From the NCBI GenBank assembly GCA_021234155.1, contig JAJEKV010000078.1, forward strand, positions 1,986,001-2,050,000: DNA of 64,000 bases, read 5' to 3'. Below are positions 1-11,040 of the stretch, in pieces (the stretch's first letter is position 1; every line of letters begins with the position of its first letter). Position numbers and translations under genes: made by a program. Under the pieces are notes generated by a model, which saw only the letters and a program-made list of their open reading frames with translations, was not told the origin of the DNA and did no database searches. The DNA comes from Isoetes taiwanensis (taxonomy: Eukaryota > Streptophyta > Lycopodiopsida > Isoetales > Isoetaceae).

Positions 1-1038
1 AGAAGGAGGGGCATTGCTCCTAATCTGCATGGTAGAGTTCATATTAACAGTGATGGCTTCTGCCAAGCTCTTGCAGCAGAGAAGACAAGAAGGGAAGAGG
101 CTGAAAGGCTTAAGAGGGAGCAGGTTGAGGCAGCAAAGAGGAGGGTTGAGAAAGAGGAGGCCAGCAGAAGGGCTGCTGCAAACAGGGCAGAAAGGGAGAG
201 TAGAAAGCAAGCAGAGGCCTTGTATGAGGCCTCCATTAAGAGACTGAGGGATTTCATGCAAGATTTCGGGCTGTATTTGGTTGCCAGAGACCGTTGAACA
301 AGGCCGCAAAGCAAACGAGGCTGGCTGTTAGGCTCAGGATGAAAGTCAGACAGGGTTTGAGTCCTGCTCATTGCAGCGCAGCTAGACCTAATGTGGATGA
401 GGATAATTCTGAGGCCTATGTGCCGAGCAGCCAACTAAACAACCTACTAGAGACACAGGAGTGCAGTCTCGAAGACACTCACTTATGTGAGGGAGGCGAG
501 GTCAACCCCCAGTCAATCAGCATAGAAGGGTGTATTCCTTTGGTCAGACCTACTAGCCCCTTGAAGTGATGGGATCTTGCCAGCAGTCAAAGACAGTTCA
601 GCCCTCTTGCACGCTCCTTGAGGATGGACACACAAGGTTGGATTAACTATCTTTGCAGCCAAGACAGCGGCCGAAAATGAAGGTGTGCCTGCAATTGACA
701 AGGCCAGGCACATTAGGGAGATGGTTGAAATAGATGTGGATGCCCAAGCCCTTGCAACAGCACGTGGCATGGATGAGGGTTTCTTCAGGGTTTGGAGAGC
801 AGACATGGCAGAGTTAACTCTTTTTATATTCAATGCATTCGATATAGCATTTGATAACACCTCTGTCTGTGCAGGTCCAAGAGGCTACATCAACCATCTC
901 TTTGAACGCGGATGTTGCAGATAAGGTATGTCACCTGTTATCCTGTGATTTGGGATGGACAGAACTGTGTGCCTTATTACTAAATCTTATCAATTAATGC
1001 AGGATGATTATGACTTGGACGAGACAGTAGAAGAATAG
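1..1038 (+). CDS. 3' part of an unrecognised multi-exon coiled-coil gene
   Basis: The frame open from the window edge to 297 is strongly charged (for example REEAERLKREQVEAAKRR at about 91-144) and reads as a coiled coil; it stops at 295-297. A second charged frame follows at 294-569, and a third at about 630-780 contains VPAIDKARHIREMVEIDVD. The 3' end is convincing: acceptor TGTGCAG at 868-874, a 17-codon exon at 875-925, donor GTATGT at 926, acceptor ATGCAG ending at 1002, and a terminal exon 1003-1038 encoding an acidic tail (DDYDLDETVEE) and TAG. These two exons join in phase. The upstream frames do not join simply, so either introns were missed or the gene carries frameshifts. I do not recognise the family; a transposon-encoded protein is possible. 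Confidence 0.45.
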
Positions 1039-1357
1039 GAGATATACTTAATGGCCAAAGAAGCCATGACAGAAAGATAAGGACAAAACTGTTTGTGTTA
1101 TCAGATTTTGTAATGCAATAACATATTTCATTCAAAATGCCTCTCGGGCAATTACATTGTTGCTTCCATAAAATGCCTTTTCAAAACACTCTTGCAAAAT
1201 GGCACTCGAGCATAATACAACAAAACATGAATAAAAAAATCAAAAGGAAGTAGATATGGCATATAAAAACATAGAAGGGCATGTTTCAAAGGGTTATCCA
1301 TTTGGCCAGGCATCAACAGCATAGTTCAAGTCTCCGGATTGACAGGACATTCAAATT

Positions 1358-1720
1358 TTACATTGTCCCCCTCACTACCGGCCACGGCTGCGGTTGCACC
1401 GCATCATGCTCACCCTTTGCATGCTGGATCTGATCACAGATCTCAGGCGTGACCACCACATTTAGGTTGGATCCGGCGGCAGCTGAGACTTCCTCCCGAT
1501 TAACAAGGCAGTTCTTCAAAGTGAAGGAGCCAAGCTCCTCTGTCTGCACAAATGCATCTGAATAATGGCGCTCCGTCTTCTTCGACGGAGAGGGTGTCGT
1601 AGGTGGCTTGCGGTAACCACCTCCTGTAATGCCTTGGCCACGTCTCCATTGCCCGTCCATGGTGCTGCAGACCAAAAGGAGATGAAGTAGGTAAACAACC
1701 ACAGTCTCTTCGAAGAGCAA
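1358..1720 (-). CDS. Candidate small secreted protein, 120 aa, unrecognised
   Basis: A single open frame starts at ATG 1720 (reverse strand). Its first 20 residues include a hydrophobic run (VVVYLLHLLLVCST) like a signal peptide. The rest is polar, with a proline/serine stretch (KPPTTPSPSKK) followed by a more ordinary globular-looking end. Two other frames overlap this interval on the same strand, so coding status rests only on composition and the possible signal peptide. No neighbour or promoter supports it. If real it would be exported; I cannot assign a family. Confidence 0.25.
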   Translation of the reverse strand: MLFEETVVVYLLHLLLVCSTMDGQWRRGQGITGGGYRKPPTTPSPSKKTERHYSDAFVQTEELGSFTLKNCLVNREEVSAAAGSNLNVVVTPEICDQIQHAKGEHDAVQPQPWPVVRGTM

Positions 1721-1820
1721 ATATTACCCTTGAGCTCAGAGTTGATCGGATGCAGGAATGTTGGGAGTTGAGCAAGCCAGAACGAGGTGCTAGCCAGAAC
1801 GAGGTGCTGGGATGTCAAAT

Positions 1821-2660
1821 GAAAGAAAGCGCACCAATTTTTATAGCCAAAATTGGCATGATGAGCGCTCTGCCGATTTGTGAGAGGCGCTGGAACCTAT
1901 AAGCCTCCAAAATCCTGCGGAGAAGTCTGGGTTAGGGGTAGATCGAATGTCTGGAGGAAAGAATTGTTTGGCAAAAGCTCAAAAAAGGGCCAGAAATAGT
2001 GGCGAATGATGGTCCCTATACCCTCGTTCAATGGACCGTTGGGCTATGATGGCCATATCGGGTTGCGCGATCGCGAGCATGGCGTGAGGCCGTCGAGTGA
2101 GCTACCATCGCGATGTCAGTAGGCGAAGGGACGTGAGGCGGAGCCTTGGTTCGCGAAATAGGGTTAAGAATGTGGCGTTACTAGGTCTCCATAATAGCGA
2201 AGACTGGAACATGCCAGCGCGATACACGGTTACCTAGGTAACGACAGAAGGCCTTGGGGGAGCGCGAAAGTAGGCTACGGCCATGGCGTGAGGGGTGAGG
2301 TGTATGGCGTGGGGGCACTTACACCCCCTCCACTTTGGAGGCCCATAACTTTTTAATCATAGATTATTTAAGGGCAATTTCTTGACAGACAGCTGGCATA
2401 TCTGATTAGATATCCAATGACACTTGGATTGAACCAATCGGACCAATTTTTGAAATTTAATAGGTTCACCCTTTTAAGTGCGTGGAACATTGCTAAAATA
2501 TTGGTTTTCATAGTTATAATCAACCTTCAATATATAGATGCTTAGTTTGAATATTCCTATAACTAATTATCCTCCCCTTCTTGGTACAATCTAATAATTT
2601 GTCCGATAATATTTCCTCAACAAGCTAACCTAATCAAATGCAAAACTGAATCCAAGCCTA
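1821..2660. other. No gene seen
   Basis: No convincing frame or exon is visible. The part from about 2000 to 2330 is richer in GC and CG dinucleotides than its surroundings and contains short palindromic words around GCGATCGCGAGC. From 2340 on the DNA is AT-rich. Confidence 0.4.
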
Positions 2661-2680
2661 ATACTTGTTTGTGTGTGCAG

Positions 2681-3050
2681 GTGCTAGTGAGGATACCCAG
2701 CAAGTTAGTGAATCACTATTTAGCCCTTTCATTGAAATTGACTTTGATGCATCATTCGACGGACAAAAGGAGGTTGACAATGCGTTGGAAAACGTTTTAG
2801 ACACAGAGAATGGCCATTCTTCGATGCAGCTGAAATGACAAAGCATGCAGCTAGGATAATTTTTGACCTACAAATCTCATTACGTAATGCTTCTAATATT
2901 CTAGAGGAATGTTTGACAGCAATGGATGACAAAGGAGTGAGAGTGTTGGTGTGGGAGCGGCGTGATTTCAGGGTAGAAATGAATCGGGTCAGAGCTCTGT
3001 TGGTGCATAACTTGAAAGGTTTCACTAAGCTGGCACAAGAGCACCCATAG
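2681..3050 (+). pseudogene. Exon-like remnant, unrecognised protein
   Basis: A good 3' splice site (TTTGTGTGTGCAG) ends at 2680 and opens into an acidic frame (SLFSPFIEIDFDASFDGQKE). That frame shifts near 2815-2830 into a second one, which starts around DAAEMTKHAARIIFDLQ and runs to the stop at 3050 (ending NLKGFTKLAQEHP). The two halves look like one protein broken by a single-base shift. It lies about 1.6 kb downstream of the coiled-coil gene on the same strand and could be a further exon of a related element, but nothing proves a link. Confidence 0.35.
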
Positions 3051-3610
3051 ACAATGGGTGCATAAATTGCAATGGAAAAAGGAATAAAAAAGCTCTTGAG
3101 TTTGGTGTATTTTGCTCTTGTGCTTCATGTGTTTTGCTATTTTGATTTCAAGGATTTGAATAAAGTAATATGAAGTACTTGATTTCTTCCTATATTTAAT
3201 TATACTTGAATATGAATTGCTCTCTTTGAATTGCTATCTATGTCGCAAGTGAAACAAAAGGGTTCTAAAACAACTTATTAAACAAAAACAAGAAAATAAT
3301 TTTGAAATTCCTTATTCAAACAGTGTCAATATTTCACACATCTTGTTTGCCCAAAAGAATTAGGGGAAAAAAAAGTCTTAAAAGAAACATTACAAGGATT
3401 TTTTTTTTTTTTTTGAAATCTTTGTTTTGGTGTGTTATGGGAGTTGGACTATGTAATTGATGGCAGGAGAGGCATTCTGCCCCGTAGGGACTCGAGATGG
3501 CGCCGCCAGCCGAGGCGTGCACGAGCGGCAGAACCTCAAGTGCCACCGAAGTGTGCGCCGCCGAGAGGCTCTATGAAGGGTAGAATGTTCTCCTGCCATC
3601 AATTATGGAA

Positions 3611-4044
3611 CGTAATACACATCCAGGCCATGATTACGAACAACAGAGAGCTTATGGAGTAGAAATTCTGTTGCTTGAAGGGGGGTTCAATCGGTTGCAG
3701 ATAACAATCTTCAAAGCTTCAGGAGTTTTCTTCCATAAATTTTTCTTCTAATCTCTGTTTTTCTGCAGTGTTTATCTTCAACAAGTTTTCCTTCTGTGGC
3801 TATGGCGAAATTTGCTGCAACAGCGCTCAAATCCCTACTTCGACCTGCTCAAATGACATGGTTTTGGTGAAGCCATAGCCATTGCTCCAGCGATGCTTTT
3901 GCTAAGAGAAGAATGGAGCTTGCAGAAGGGCTTTGCTGAGCTGTGGCGGAGAGAATATATGGAAGCGACGGAAGAGCGGCGAAAGAATTACGCTCTATAA
4001 TTTTAGCCTAAAATAACAGTAATCATGGCCTGACGTGTATTACG
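3611..4044. mobile_element. Inverted-repeat (MITE-like) unit inside the 0.96-kb repeat
   Basis: CGTAATACACATCCAGGCC followed by ATGATTAC at 3611-3637 is repeated in inverted orientation at 4019-4044, with one indel and a small mismatch over about 26 bp. The second copy of the repeat has the same pair, more diverged, near 43198 and 43608. Arms of this size enclosing about 430 bp look like the ends of a small DNA transposon or Pack-type element. No clear target duplication is visible, so the boundaries are uncertain. Confidence 0.45.
3802..4000 (+). pseudogene. Small ORF pair, possible gene fragment, copy 1
   Basis: ATG at 3802 opens a 22-codon frame (MAKFAATALKSLLRPAQMTW) ending in TGA at 3868-3870. 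An overlapping frame from 3866 to the TAA at 3998-4000 encodes 44 residues (AIAPAMLLLREEWSLQKGF, then a charged end rich in E, R and K). The N-terminal piece resembles a mitochondrial presequence (A, K, L, S and R, no acids), and the second piece looks like a small helical protein. The two frames have the same offset in copy 2, so the break predates duplication or marks a splice site. Family not recognised. Confidence 0.4.
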
Positions 4045-4134
4045 TATGTTTAACAATGGTATGGTTTATGTATATTTTTATCATTTGCCTTCGATTTTTT
4101 TTTATTATTTTTTTCTTACACAAAAAAAACAAGA

Positions 4135-4210
4135 TCTTATATAATAAAGTTTCAGCGTAAGTGTTGGATCAAGCCCTAGATTCAACGGCTTAGATCCAAT
4201 CATATGAGAT
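4135..4210 (+). mobile_element. Helitron-like 5' terminus
   Basis: TCTTATATAATAAAGTTTCA is followed by GCGTAAGTGTTGGATCAAGC. The same start (TC, a TATTATAAT-type word, then GTGTTGGAYCNAGCCCTA) recurs at 20747 and, more diverged, at 12727, where matching Helitron 3' ends lie downstream. Plant Helitrons commonly begin with TC and an AT-rich word. No matching 3' hairpin was found for this copy, so the element may be truncated. Confidence 0.5.
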
Positions 4211-5860
4211 CCAACGCATTAGATTCAATTTCGCATCTCGCTTCACTTTTCCGTTAACCTTAGATCTTCTTCCGTGGTTGACCAAGCTCTTGGCTATGGC
4301 CTCATCTAGCAAAAGCCATTTTTGCAGTGGCCCATAAACGAGCAACAAGCAGCCGATTCTTAGCAGCCTATTTCATGGTTCGATGGGCACATTTGGACCT
4401 CAATAACACCGTCATGTGCAGCAAAGAATTCTACCCTTCTACCGTCATGTGCAGCAAAGATTTGCCCTTCTTCCTTTCTACAAGCATTATGGAGGTGAAG
4501 ATGGAAGCTTCAAGGTAAGCACAAAGACGAAATTTGCAAGGAATAGTTGGGCTTCGCAATTGGGGAGATAAAAGATTGCACAGATATTATTCACAGAGAT
4601 GAAATGGCCAAGCAGAAATGTTTTTCCGTCAATATACAGATTTCTTTTGTTGGCTTCATTAATCATCTAGGAGCTAGTGTGGTTTTGCATAGTGCTCTTT
4701 AATCCAAGTGGAATTTCGTGACAACAAATACTCTCCCAACTTCTTAATACTTTTCTTAGCATTGGAAGGAAAGGAACGTGTTTATCCGTGGGTTCGGGTT
4801 TATCTTACCATATTCTTTGGATCAACAATATGCGTTCCTAACCAACCATCAAAGGAAACATCTCCATGGCTTGGTTCTGGCCATTGCAATATGTTTTTGC
4901 CTCATTAGAAATGGCATACTTGTATTCTCAGCTGGTGGAAGCTAGATTCCTAGATCTGCATAAGTGCACGGACCAGTTTGACAAATCTACTGGCCCAGGT
5001 TATTTCTATGCTTTCGTTTTTTTGGATCAATTTCATCTCTTCTTTTTACTTATATTTCAGTTCTTAGTAACTCATTTTGCTCAGTAGAATAAGTTTCTTA
5101 TTTTCTCATTCGTATTTGGGCTGGGTTTTTTATCCTTCAGGATGCTGAGTTGCCATGCTAGGACGGCTACAGATTATAGAACCTGTTACATGTTTGCCCC
5201 CTTTAACACCAATTAGATGCGCTAGGACGGCACTTTAGATTGAGGATATTAGAGCGAGGTAAGAACTTAGATTCCTTGCAATTTTTATAGCACAGCCATT
5301 CAAAAAATTTAGTTTTCATTTCATTCATCATGATGCTAGTCGAAGTTATCTTCACAATGCTGCTGCTTGAATGCGTTCCAGAATCATTGCTATTCAGAAC
5401 TTTTCTAGGCTGTTGAATGGGTGTTTCAGATTCCTCATTTGAGATCGGCACAATACAGAAAGACCCATTTTCAAAGGCATAAGTAAACTGTCAATAATGC
5501 ATATGGGGAGCGATGTCTGGTGGTGCAGTGAGAGAAGGGTGAGTGATCTCTGTGTGCTTTGCTTCGTGGGGACTTTGCTTTTTTCGTAATTAGACCTGCT
5601 TGCTTCTGCAATATCATTAGAGCATTCTTGGTCGAAAAACAAAAAATCGTGAAAAAGGTATTGAAGATTCAAAAGGCGAAACAAAAGCAGTCTGCTAAAG
5701 CACAAGCTCAAATTCTGCTGCAGATACTGAAAGTTGAATTGTGCTTGGCAGAAAGAATTTTAGCAAATTCATTTTGAGTCAGTGCATTCTAAGGAATAGT
5801 TAATTGGCCTTTGCCTTTAACTATTTTAGAAAAAAACAACAACAACATATGGCTTTCTTA
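4211..5860. other. No recognised gene; weak coding-like frames
   Basis: Several frames of 60-105 codons occur on both strands. The least random is 5203-5451 on the minus strand, with the serine-rich segment ISNEESETPIQQPRKVLNS, but there are no splice or family signals. A hydrophobic frame at 4866-5087 (plus) is probably chance. I could not identify any product. Confidence 0.3.
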
Positions 5861-6179
5861 TTGAGCGTTCAAAAATCAAGATACAATAGTATAGTAGTAG
5901 AAATGATTGGCTAAAAATATATAAAGCCAAACAAACCCCGGAATTAAACAATCACCGAGGGTTTTAATAAGAAAGAGATAAGCCACAATCAAACTCAGAG
6001 TCAGAGATTTATCAACTGGAATAAAAACCCCGCCCTTACGGGTTTTCGGGGAAATCCATGAAGATAAATAACGGACTAGGAGCCACACAGGTGTGTCATT
6101 CACCCATGATTTGACAAAAATTCTTGCACGTCCGCAGTCTCCACATAAAAATTGCAAACTCAAATGACCATAATAGCTT

Positions 6180-7580
6180 GATAGGGTGAAAAAAGGTTGA
6201 GAATTCGTCCATAGTCATGAAGCCATTGCTCCAACTTGAATGCGGCTTGAATTAGACCAAAAAGAACAAAAAAAAAAACTTTAAAGCGAAACATGTTAAG
6301 GAACTATTAGTAATGTCAAAATCAATAAACAAGCATATAGAAAAACTAATCGAGTTCAATATGAAGCAAGAATTAAGCAAACTACCCATTTAAAATGAGC
6401 ACAAGCCAAGGGAAAAAATGACCATGACAACTTGATAGAGTGAAGAAGCGAGGTATAATGTTGAAAATTTGTCCATGTTCATGAACCTATGGCCATGGAA
6501 AAAATTAGTGGCTATATATAGCCAAATGGCGATTTTTAGGGGGTCTAGATAATTTTTGCGGCGAATTTTATGAAGAGAGATTTCTTTTTTAAAAATAAAA
6601 AATAGCCATAGTTAAAACAAGCACTCCATTATTTTTTTAGATTTAGCTAAATTATTTTCCCCCTTTTCCTTAAAGAAAAAGGGATTAGCCTTTCTTTATA
6701 TTATAATATTTGTATATTAAATCATTAATAGCCAAACAAAAATGAATTCTTATTGTAGACTTTTACACATCCCCATCTACCATCATCAGTGATAGTAGTT
6801 TTTCAGACTATGAATTTCTATTATATATACCACATATGCATCTTCAAAAAGGAAATGTAAGAGATGGCCAATATCCCTCTAGATGTCCGAGTTGGTTGTA
6901 TAACATCTTCCTTCAAGGGTTAGAGATAAGTGCAATTTGACCACCATATCTACAAGGTGTCGTTGCATTGAATGTAGTTCAGACTATGGATGGTATAAGC
7001 TATGTTATGAGCTTCTGTTAAAAGTCTTTCAAGATTATTGTATGTTCCTTGATTGTTGATTATTATTTGTAATTGTAGTACAATTATCTAAAGCTACAGA
7101 ATTTAATTTACATTTTTTGTTTTTTTTCCAGTTAAAAAAAATAGCCAAGTGAGTTTATAGACATAATTCAAAAGTTTCGCCAAGTCCAAATATATTTAAA
7201 TGTAATAATAATAATAAGTTTAGCCAAACTTTATATCATAAAATACTGTAAAATTTTGAAAAATAGCCAAACCATTTTTTATGGAAAAATATATAATATG
7301 CTTAATTTTTTCCCTGCCTATGGCCCAACAGAATGCGGTTTGAAATAGATCTAAAAGAACAAAAAACATGGCAGCTTGAAAGAGCGAAGAAGAAGCAAGA
7401 AAAAATGTTGAAATTTTTGTCCATGGTCATGAAGCCACAACCCAAACCGAATGCGGCCTGAATAGATCTAAAAGAACAAAAAACTTGAAACGAAACATGG
7501 TAAGGAACCATTAGTTACGTCAAAATCAACAAACAAGCATATACAAGAATATATGAAGCAAGAAATGAGCAAACAACCCA
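6180..7580 (+). repeat. Local repeat: two to three diverged copies of a ~250-bp unit
   Basis: The phrase run GAATGCGGCTTGAATTAGA ... AAGAACAAAAAA ... CGAAACATGTTAAGGAAC ... CAAACAAGCATAT at 6240-6340 is repeated at 7445-7545. A partial copy lies at 7325-7440, sharing GTCCATGGTCATGAAGCC. Between them lie AT-rich spacers containing the word TAGCCAAA several times. The unit does not look coding. Confidence 0.6.
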
Positions 7581-7855
7581 TATTAAATGAGCATAAGGTA
7601 AGGGACGAGGAAGAACATCCGCCTAGCCAGGAATAACATCTGCAAACTAGTGCGGCGAAGAACATCCGCCCCAAACAACGCAACAAAGAAAGCGGGGCGG
7701 GGAAGAACATCTGCCTAGTCAAAAAATATCAAATGCAACTAATGCAGGGAAGAACATCTGCCCATAAATTACAATGAAGGAAACATAAACAAACAAGGTG
7801 AGGAAAAAAGACCACACATTCTAATTATATTGCAAAAGGGCATGGGAGGGTGGGA

Positions 7856-8022
7856 AAGTAGAAAGATAAAACACAAAAAGATGGAACGCTCAAGAGGAAG
7901 GCCGATGATGAAAACCTAGAACTGATGAGATATATAACCTGTAAAAAAGATCTTATGGAAAAAATAGATGTTCCAAAAAAGGTCCGTCTTCTCCGAGAAT
8001 GATGGTTCTATGTTGCCATAGA
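7856..8022 (+). repeat. Dispersed ~165-bp repeat, copy 1
   Basis: From GTAGAAAGATAAAACACAAA to GATGGTTCTATGTTGCC this is nearly identical to 23960-24125. It contains AAGAGGAAGGCCGATGATG and ATATATAACCTGTAAAAA in both copies. Length and close similarity suggest a fragment of a mobile element. No coding frame. Confidence 0.75.
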
Positions 8023-10006
8023 ACCATTGCACTCTTGGGAAGATTCTGCTAGCAAAAACAACAACAACATATGGCCGAAAGAAGAGGAACACTCCATCTC
8101 ATAAACCCTTAGTGCAATGGTAGATGGCAAGAAAATCTAGCAAGAAAATAAAAGATGAGGTGCAAGACAAGACAATAGGAGAAAAAGAAGTCAACAAACA
8201 TCAAGAAAGAAAAAGGGAAAGAGAATGAAAAATAACTATGGAATATAAATGGGATAAAACCTCCAATGGGACACCATTTGTAGCCACGAGGACAAATAGA
8301 GAAGGGAAAGAATGAACGTTATGCAAGGAAGAACGGGTACTTAATATTGACCAAAAAACCAAAGTACTGCATTGCCAGGAAAAAAGAACCAAAAGACAAT
8401 CCGATTGTAGATGCCCATATACACATGGTTTAAGATGTACACGTACATACTGCCTTGACTGTAGGCTTTAAGAATGTAACATCAAATGGGTTAGTGCACA
8501 AAAGAACATAAACTATTGAAATGGGCATGAAAAGTAAACGCTTTTTGGAAGAGTGAAGCATAAGCAAAAAAGGGATGAAAGCAAATCAAACTTTCGCCTC
8601 AATAAATAAAATCTATAAAGCATTGCTTTGAACCTACGTAAGATGGAGCCAATAAAGAAAAATTTAGAATCACAGGTAAACTGAGCAAGGTCAAGGTCAT
8701 TATCATTATGCTATGAAGGAGGTTTAGACAATGCAACCTACTGGGTTCGTTGAAATGGTGAAGCATGACACAATTTGGGACCTGATATCCAGCTGCCACG
8801 ACAACAATGTTGGCAGATGGATGCATACTAGCTGCTATTTTAAAGATGAGAAAATTCCAAGGACATAAGTTGCATCATAGCTAGAAAGACAATCAAAGCA
8901 CCTATGTATTGTATAGGCCAATAGCTAAATGGGAAATATGAATAATATATAGACAAATGCGAGAAGTTTTAAAACACCTCTATAATGAAATGGCCAATAG
9001 ACATAATAGTTCATAGACAATGCAAAGATAGCGGAGAGAATTCATAGAACATAGACAATGCGAAGAAAGTTAGCAAGGTAGATGCAGGGAGTAGATCACA
9101 AATAGAGGCAAAACCAGCTTGATGAAAACATTTTGAGGTCAAACAATGCGAGCATAAATTAGTCCAATTGAAATGATATGTGAAAAAATCAAATAGTACA
9201 AAAATGATCTAGTGAAGCTATAGTAAAGGATATCAAGTCAAAAGCATAAAAATAATGTACAGAACCGTTGCCTAGAATGTTGAAGTATATCAAGTCAAAA
9301 GCATAAAATGATTTGCAGAACCTGATTCTTAGAACGTTGAACTAACCAAACATCTGGTGCTCACAAAGAATATGAGGTTAGTACAGTTAAGACAAGAAAT
9401 AGTTTAGCAATCCTGAAAGAAGAGAATCTGGGCACTGACACAGTACTAGCTAGTTGAACCAAGAATTGCAGATGTACAAGCAAAAACTATTCATAAGAAA
9501 AGTATGTAAATAAACCTGGAAGAAAATGGAATATGAGTTAAAGAAATTTAGGAGTTAGTACGACTTTGGAAATAGCTTCATTAATAACAAAGTCGAAGTT
9601 ACCAAAAGAAAATGTAATAATATGGCACTAAGGCATAGCCCCGAACCCTTTGGATTAAAGGTGCCAATAGATGTTGGGGAGATTGTAGATAGATTAATAT
9701 GAAAACAACAAAATGCTCAAGAAAAAATACAAAAAGAAATGTCAAAATCCCACTCGATTTCAAACACAAAGGGAAGAAAAAATCTTATACCAAGTCTATG
9801 GATGGGGCATGACTCATGGAAAGCGTTTTGAAATGTCTAGAGTAAAAAAGAACGTGAAACGCCCAGAATAAGACTATTTTGGGGACAATTTCTAGAATAA
9901 AACTATGGTGTTGGAGTAAAAAACATTATGAAAATACAACTAATATCTATGAAAAGCGCAAGCTTCAATGAAAATTATGAAGGCAAAGGCATTCAAAACT
10001 AAAACC

Positions 10007-10290
10007 TTATGAGCTCAACTCTAGAAACAAATGTTTACAAATATGAAATCCGGTCTTGGATAAGTTCAAACTTTGGTCAATTAGAACAAAAATATGATAT
10101 ATGGTCTTGGGCAAGTTCCAACTTGGGTCAATAAGACAACAATCTAAGGTCCAACCATATACCAAGAAGAAAGATATGGAATATGGAATTGAACAAGAAG
10201 TCAATAAGAACAAAAATAGGAATATGATCTCGGACAAATTTGAACTGAGTTAATGATACAACAATCCAAGGTCCAACCATATAGTCTAAG
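10007..10290 (+). repeat. Local tandem repeat of ~60-110 bp
   Basis: The phrase ATATGATATATGGTCTTGGG / CAAGTTCCAACTTGGGTCAA and its variants occur three to four times. The phrase CAATCTAAGGTCCAACCATA occurs twice (about 10138 and 10262). The interval is an imperfect tandem array with no coding features. Confidence 0.55.
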
Positions 10291-10740
10291 AGACAATTGT
10301 TTTGATGCACCAAAAGCAAAATAAAGAATGAGGTAAACTGGTAACAACAACATAAAGCAACAACGGATTAACTTTTGATGGCATTGGAATGTACCGAACG
10401 AATTCGGATTAAAAAGAATAGGTCATCTGGCTACCGTAATATATCTTAGGATATAAAAGTTACGAATAAAATATATCAATATGTTTAACAGCACTGAACG
10501 ATTTGGTGGCTATGGCAAGTCTGAAAACAAAGGGAGGGCGGTGACGATTGGAGATCATAGGCTATAACGACTTGCACTTACATCTACATGACCATGAAAA
10601 GATCAATGGAGCTCTTTAAACCCGTAGAGCTATGAAGATAAAGTAGAATGCGTGAGCTTGAACTTTGTAATTAGAAGGAACAATTCCAAGAATGAAGGTA
10701 GAAAGCTACATTTGAAAAGAATGAGTAAGAAAAAGCCAAA

Positions 10741-11040
10741 AAAGATGACCCTAAATGTTAGGGGATAACTTTAAAATAAATTAATATCCCGACATTCTGA
10801 AAGATATGATCAGAGGATCAGAGAACTAACTATAGACAAAAAGAAAAGGCCATACTAAAAAGTGGCTAGGCGAAAAAATCTTAAGGAGAGGGAAAATTGG
10901 AAAGGATGTATTAGAAAAAACCACAAAAGATGAAGTCCCTAAATGTTAAGGAAAAACTTAAAAATTAGTAAGTATCCCGTGCTAATATTGGGTAAAACGT
11001 AAGTATTATCAGAGATCTAACTATAGACAAAAAGAAAAAA
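10741..11040 (+). repeat. Dispersed repeat R2, uninterrupted copy with internal doubling
   Basis: Two diverged half-units (10741-10870 and 10905-11040) share AAAGATGA, CCCTAAATGTTA and AACTATAGACAAAAAGAAAA. The central part, from GGCCATACTAAAAAGTGGCT to GGAAAGGATGTATTAG, matches 19336-19390 joined to 20588-20740. This copy therefore acts as the empty-site allele for the insertion at 19391-20587. Confidence 0.6.

Larger units (their letters stand above)
3173..4134 (+). repeat. 0.96-kb dispersed repeat, copy 1
   Basis: This block is matched almost base for base by 42750-43714. The match begins near AAGTACTTGATTTCTTCC and ends at AACAAGATCT. It includes a poly-T stretch, a conserved leader around GAGTTGGACTATGTAATTG, a short ORF and a pair of inverted repeats. 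The copies differ by scattered substitutions and small indels. The right end coincides with what looks like a Helitron 5' terminus. Confidence 0.8.

Noticed and set aside
7895-7935. Box C/D snoRNA (GATGATGA ... CTGA words)
   Set aside because: The C- and D-like words are too close together and no terminal stem or second D box is present; the same words recur only because the repeat is duplicated.
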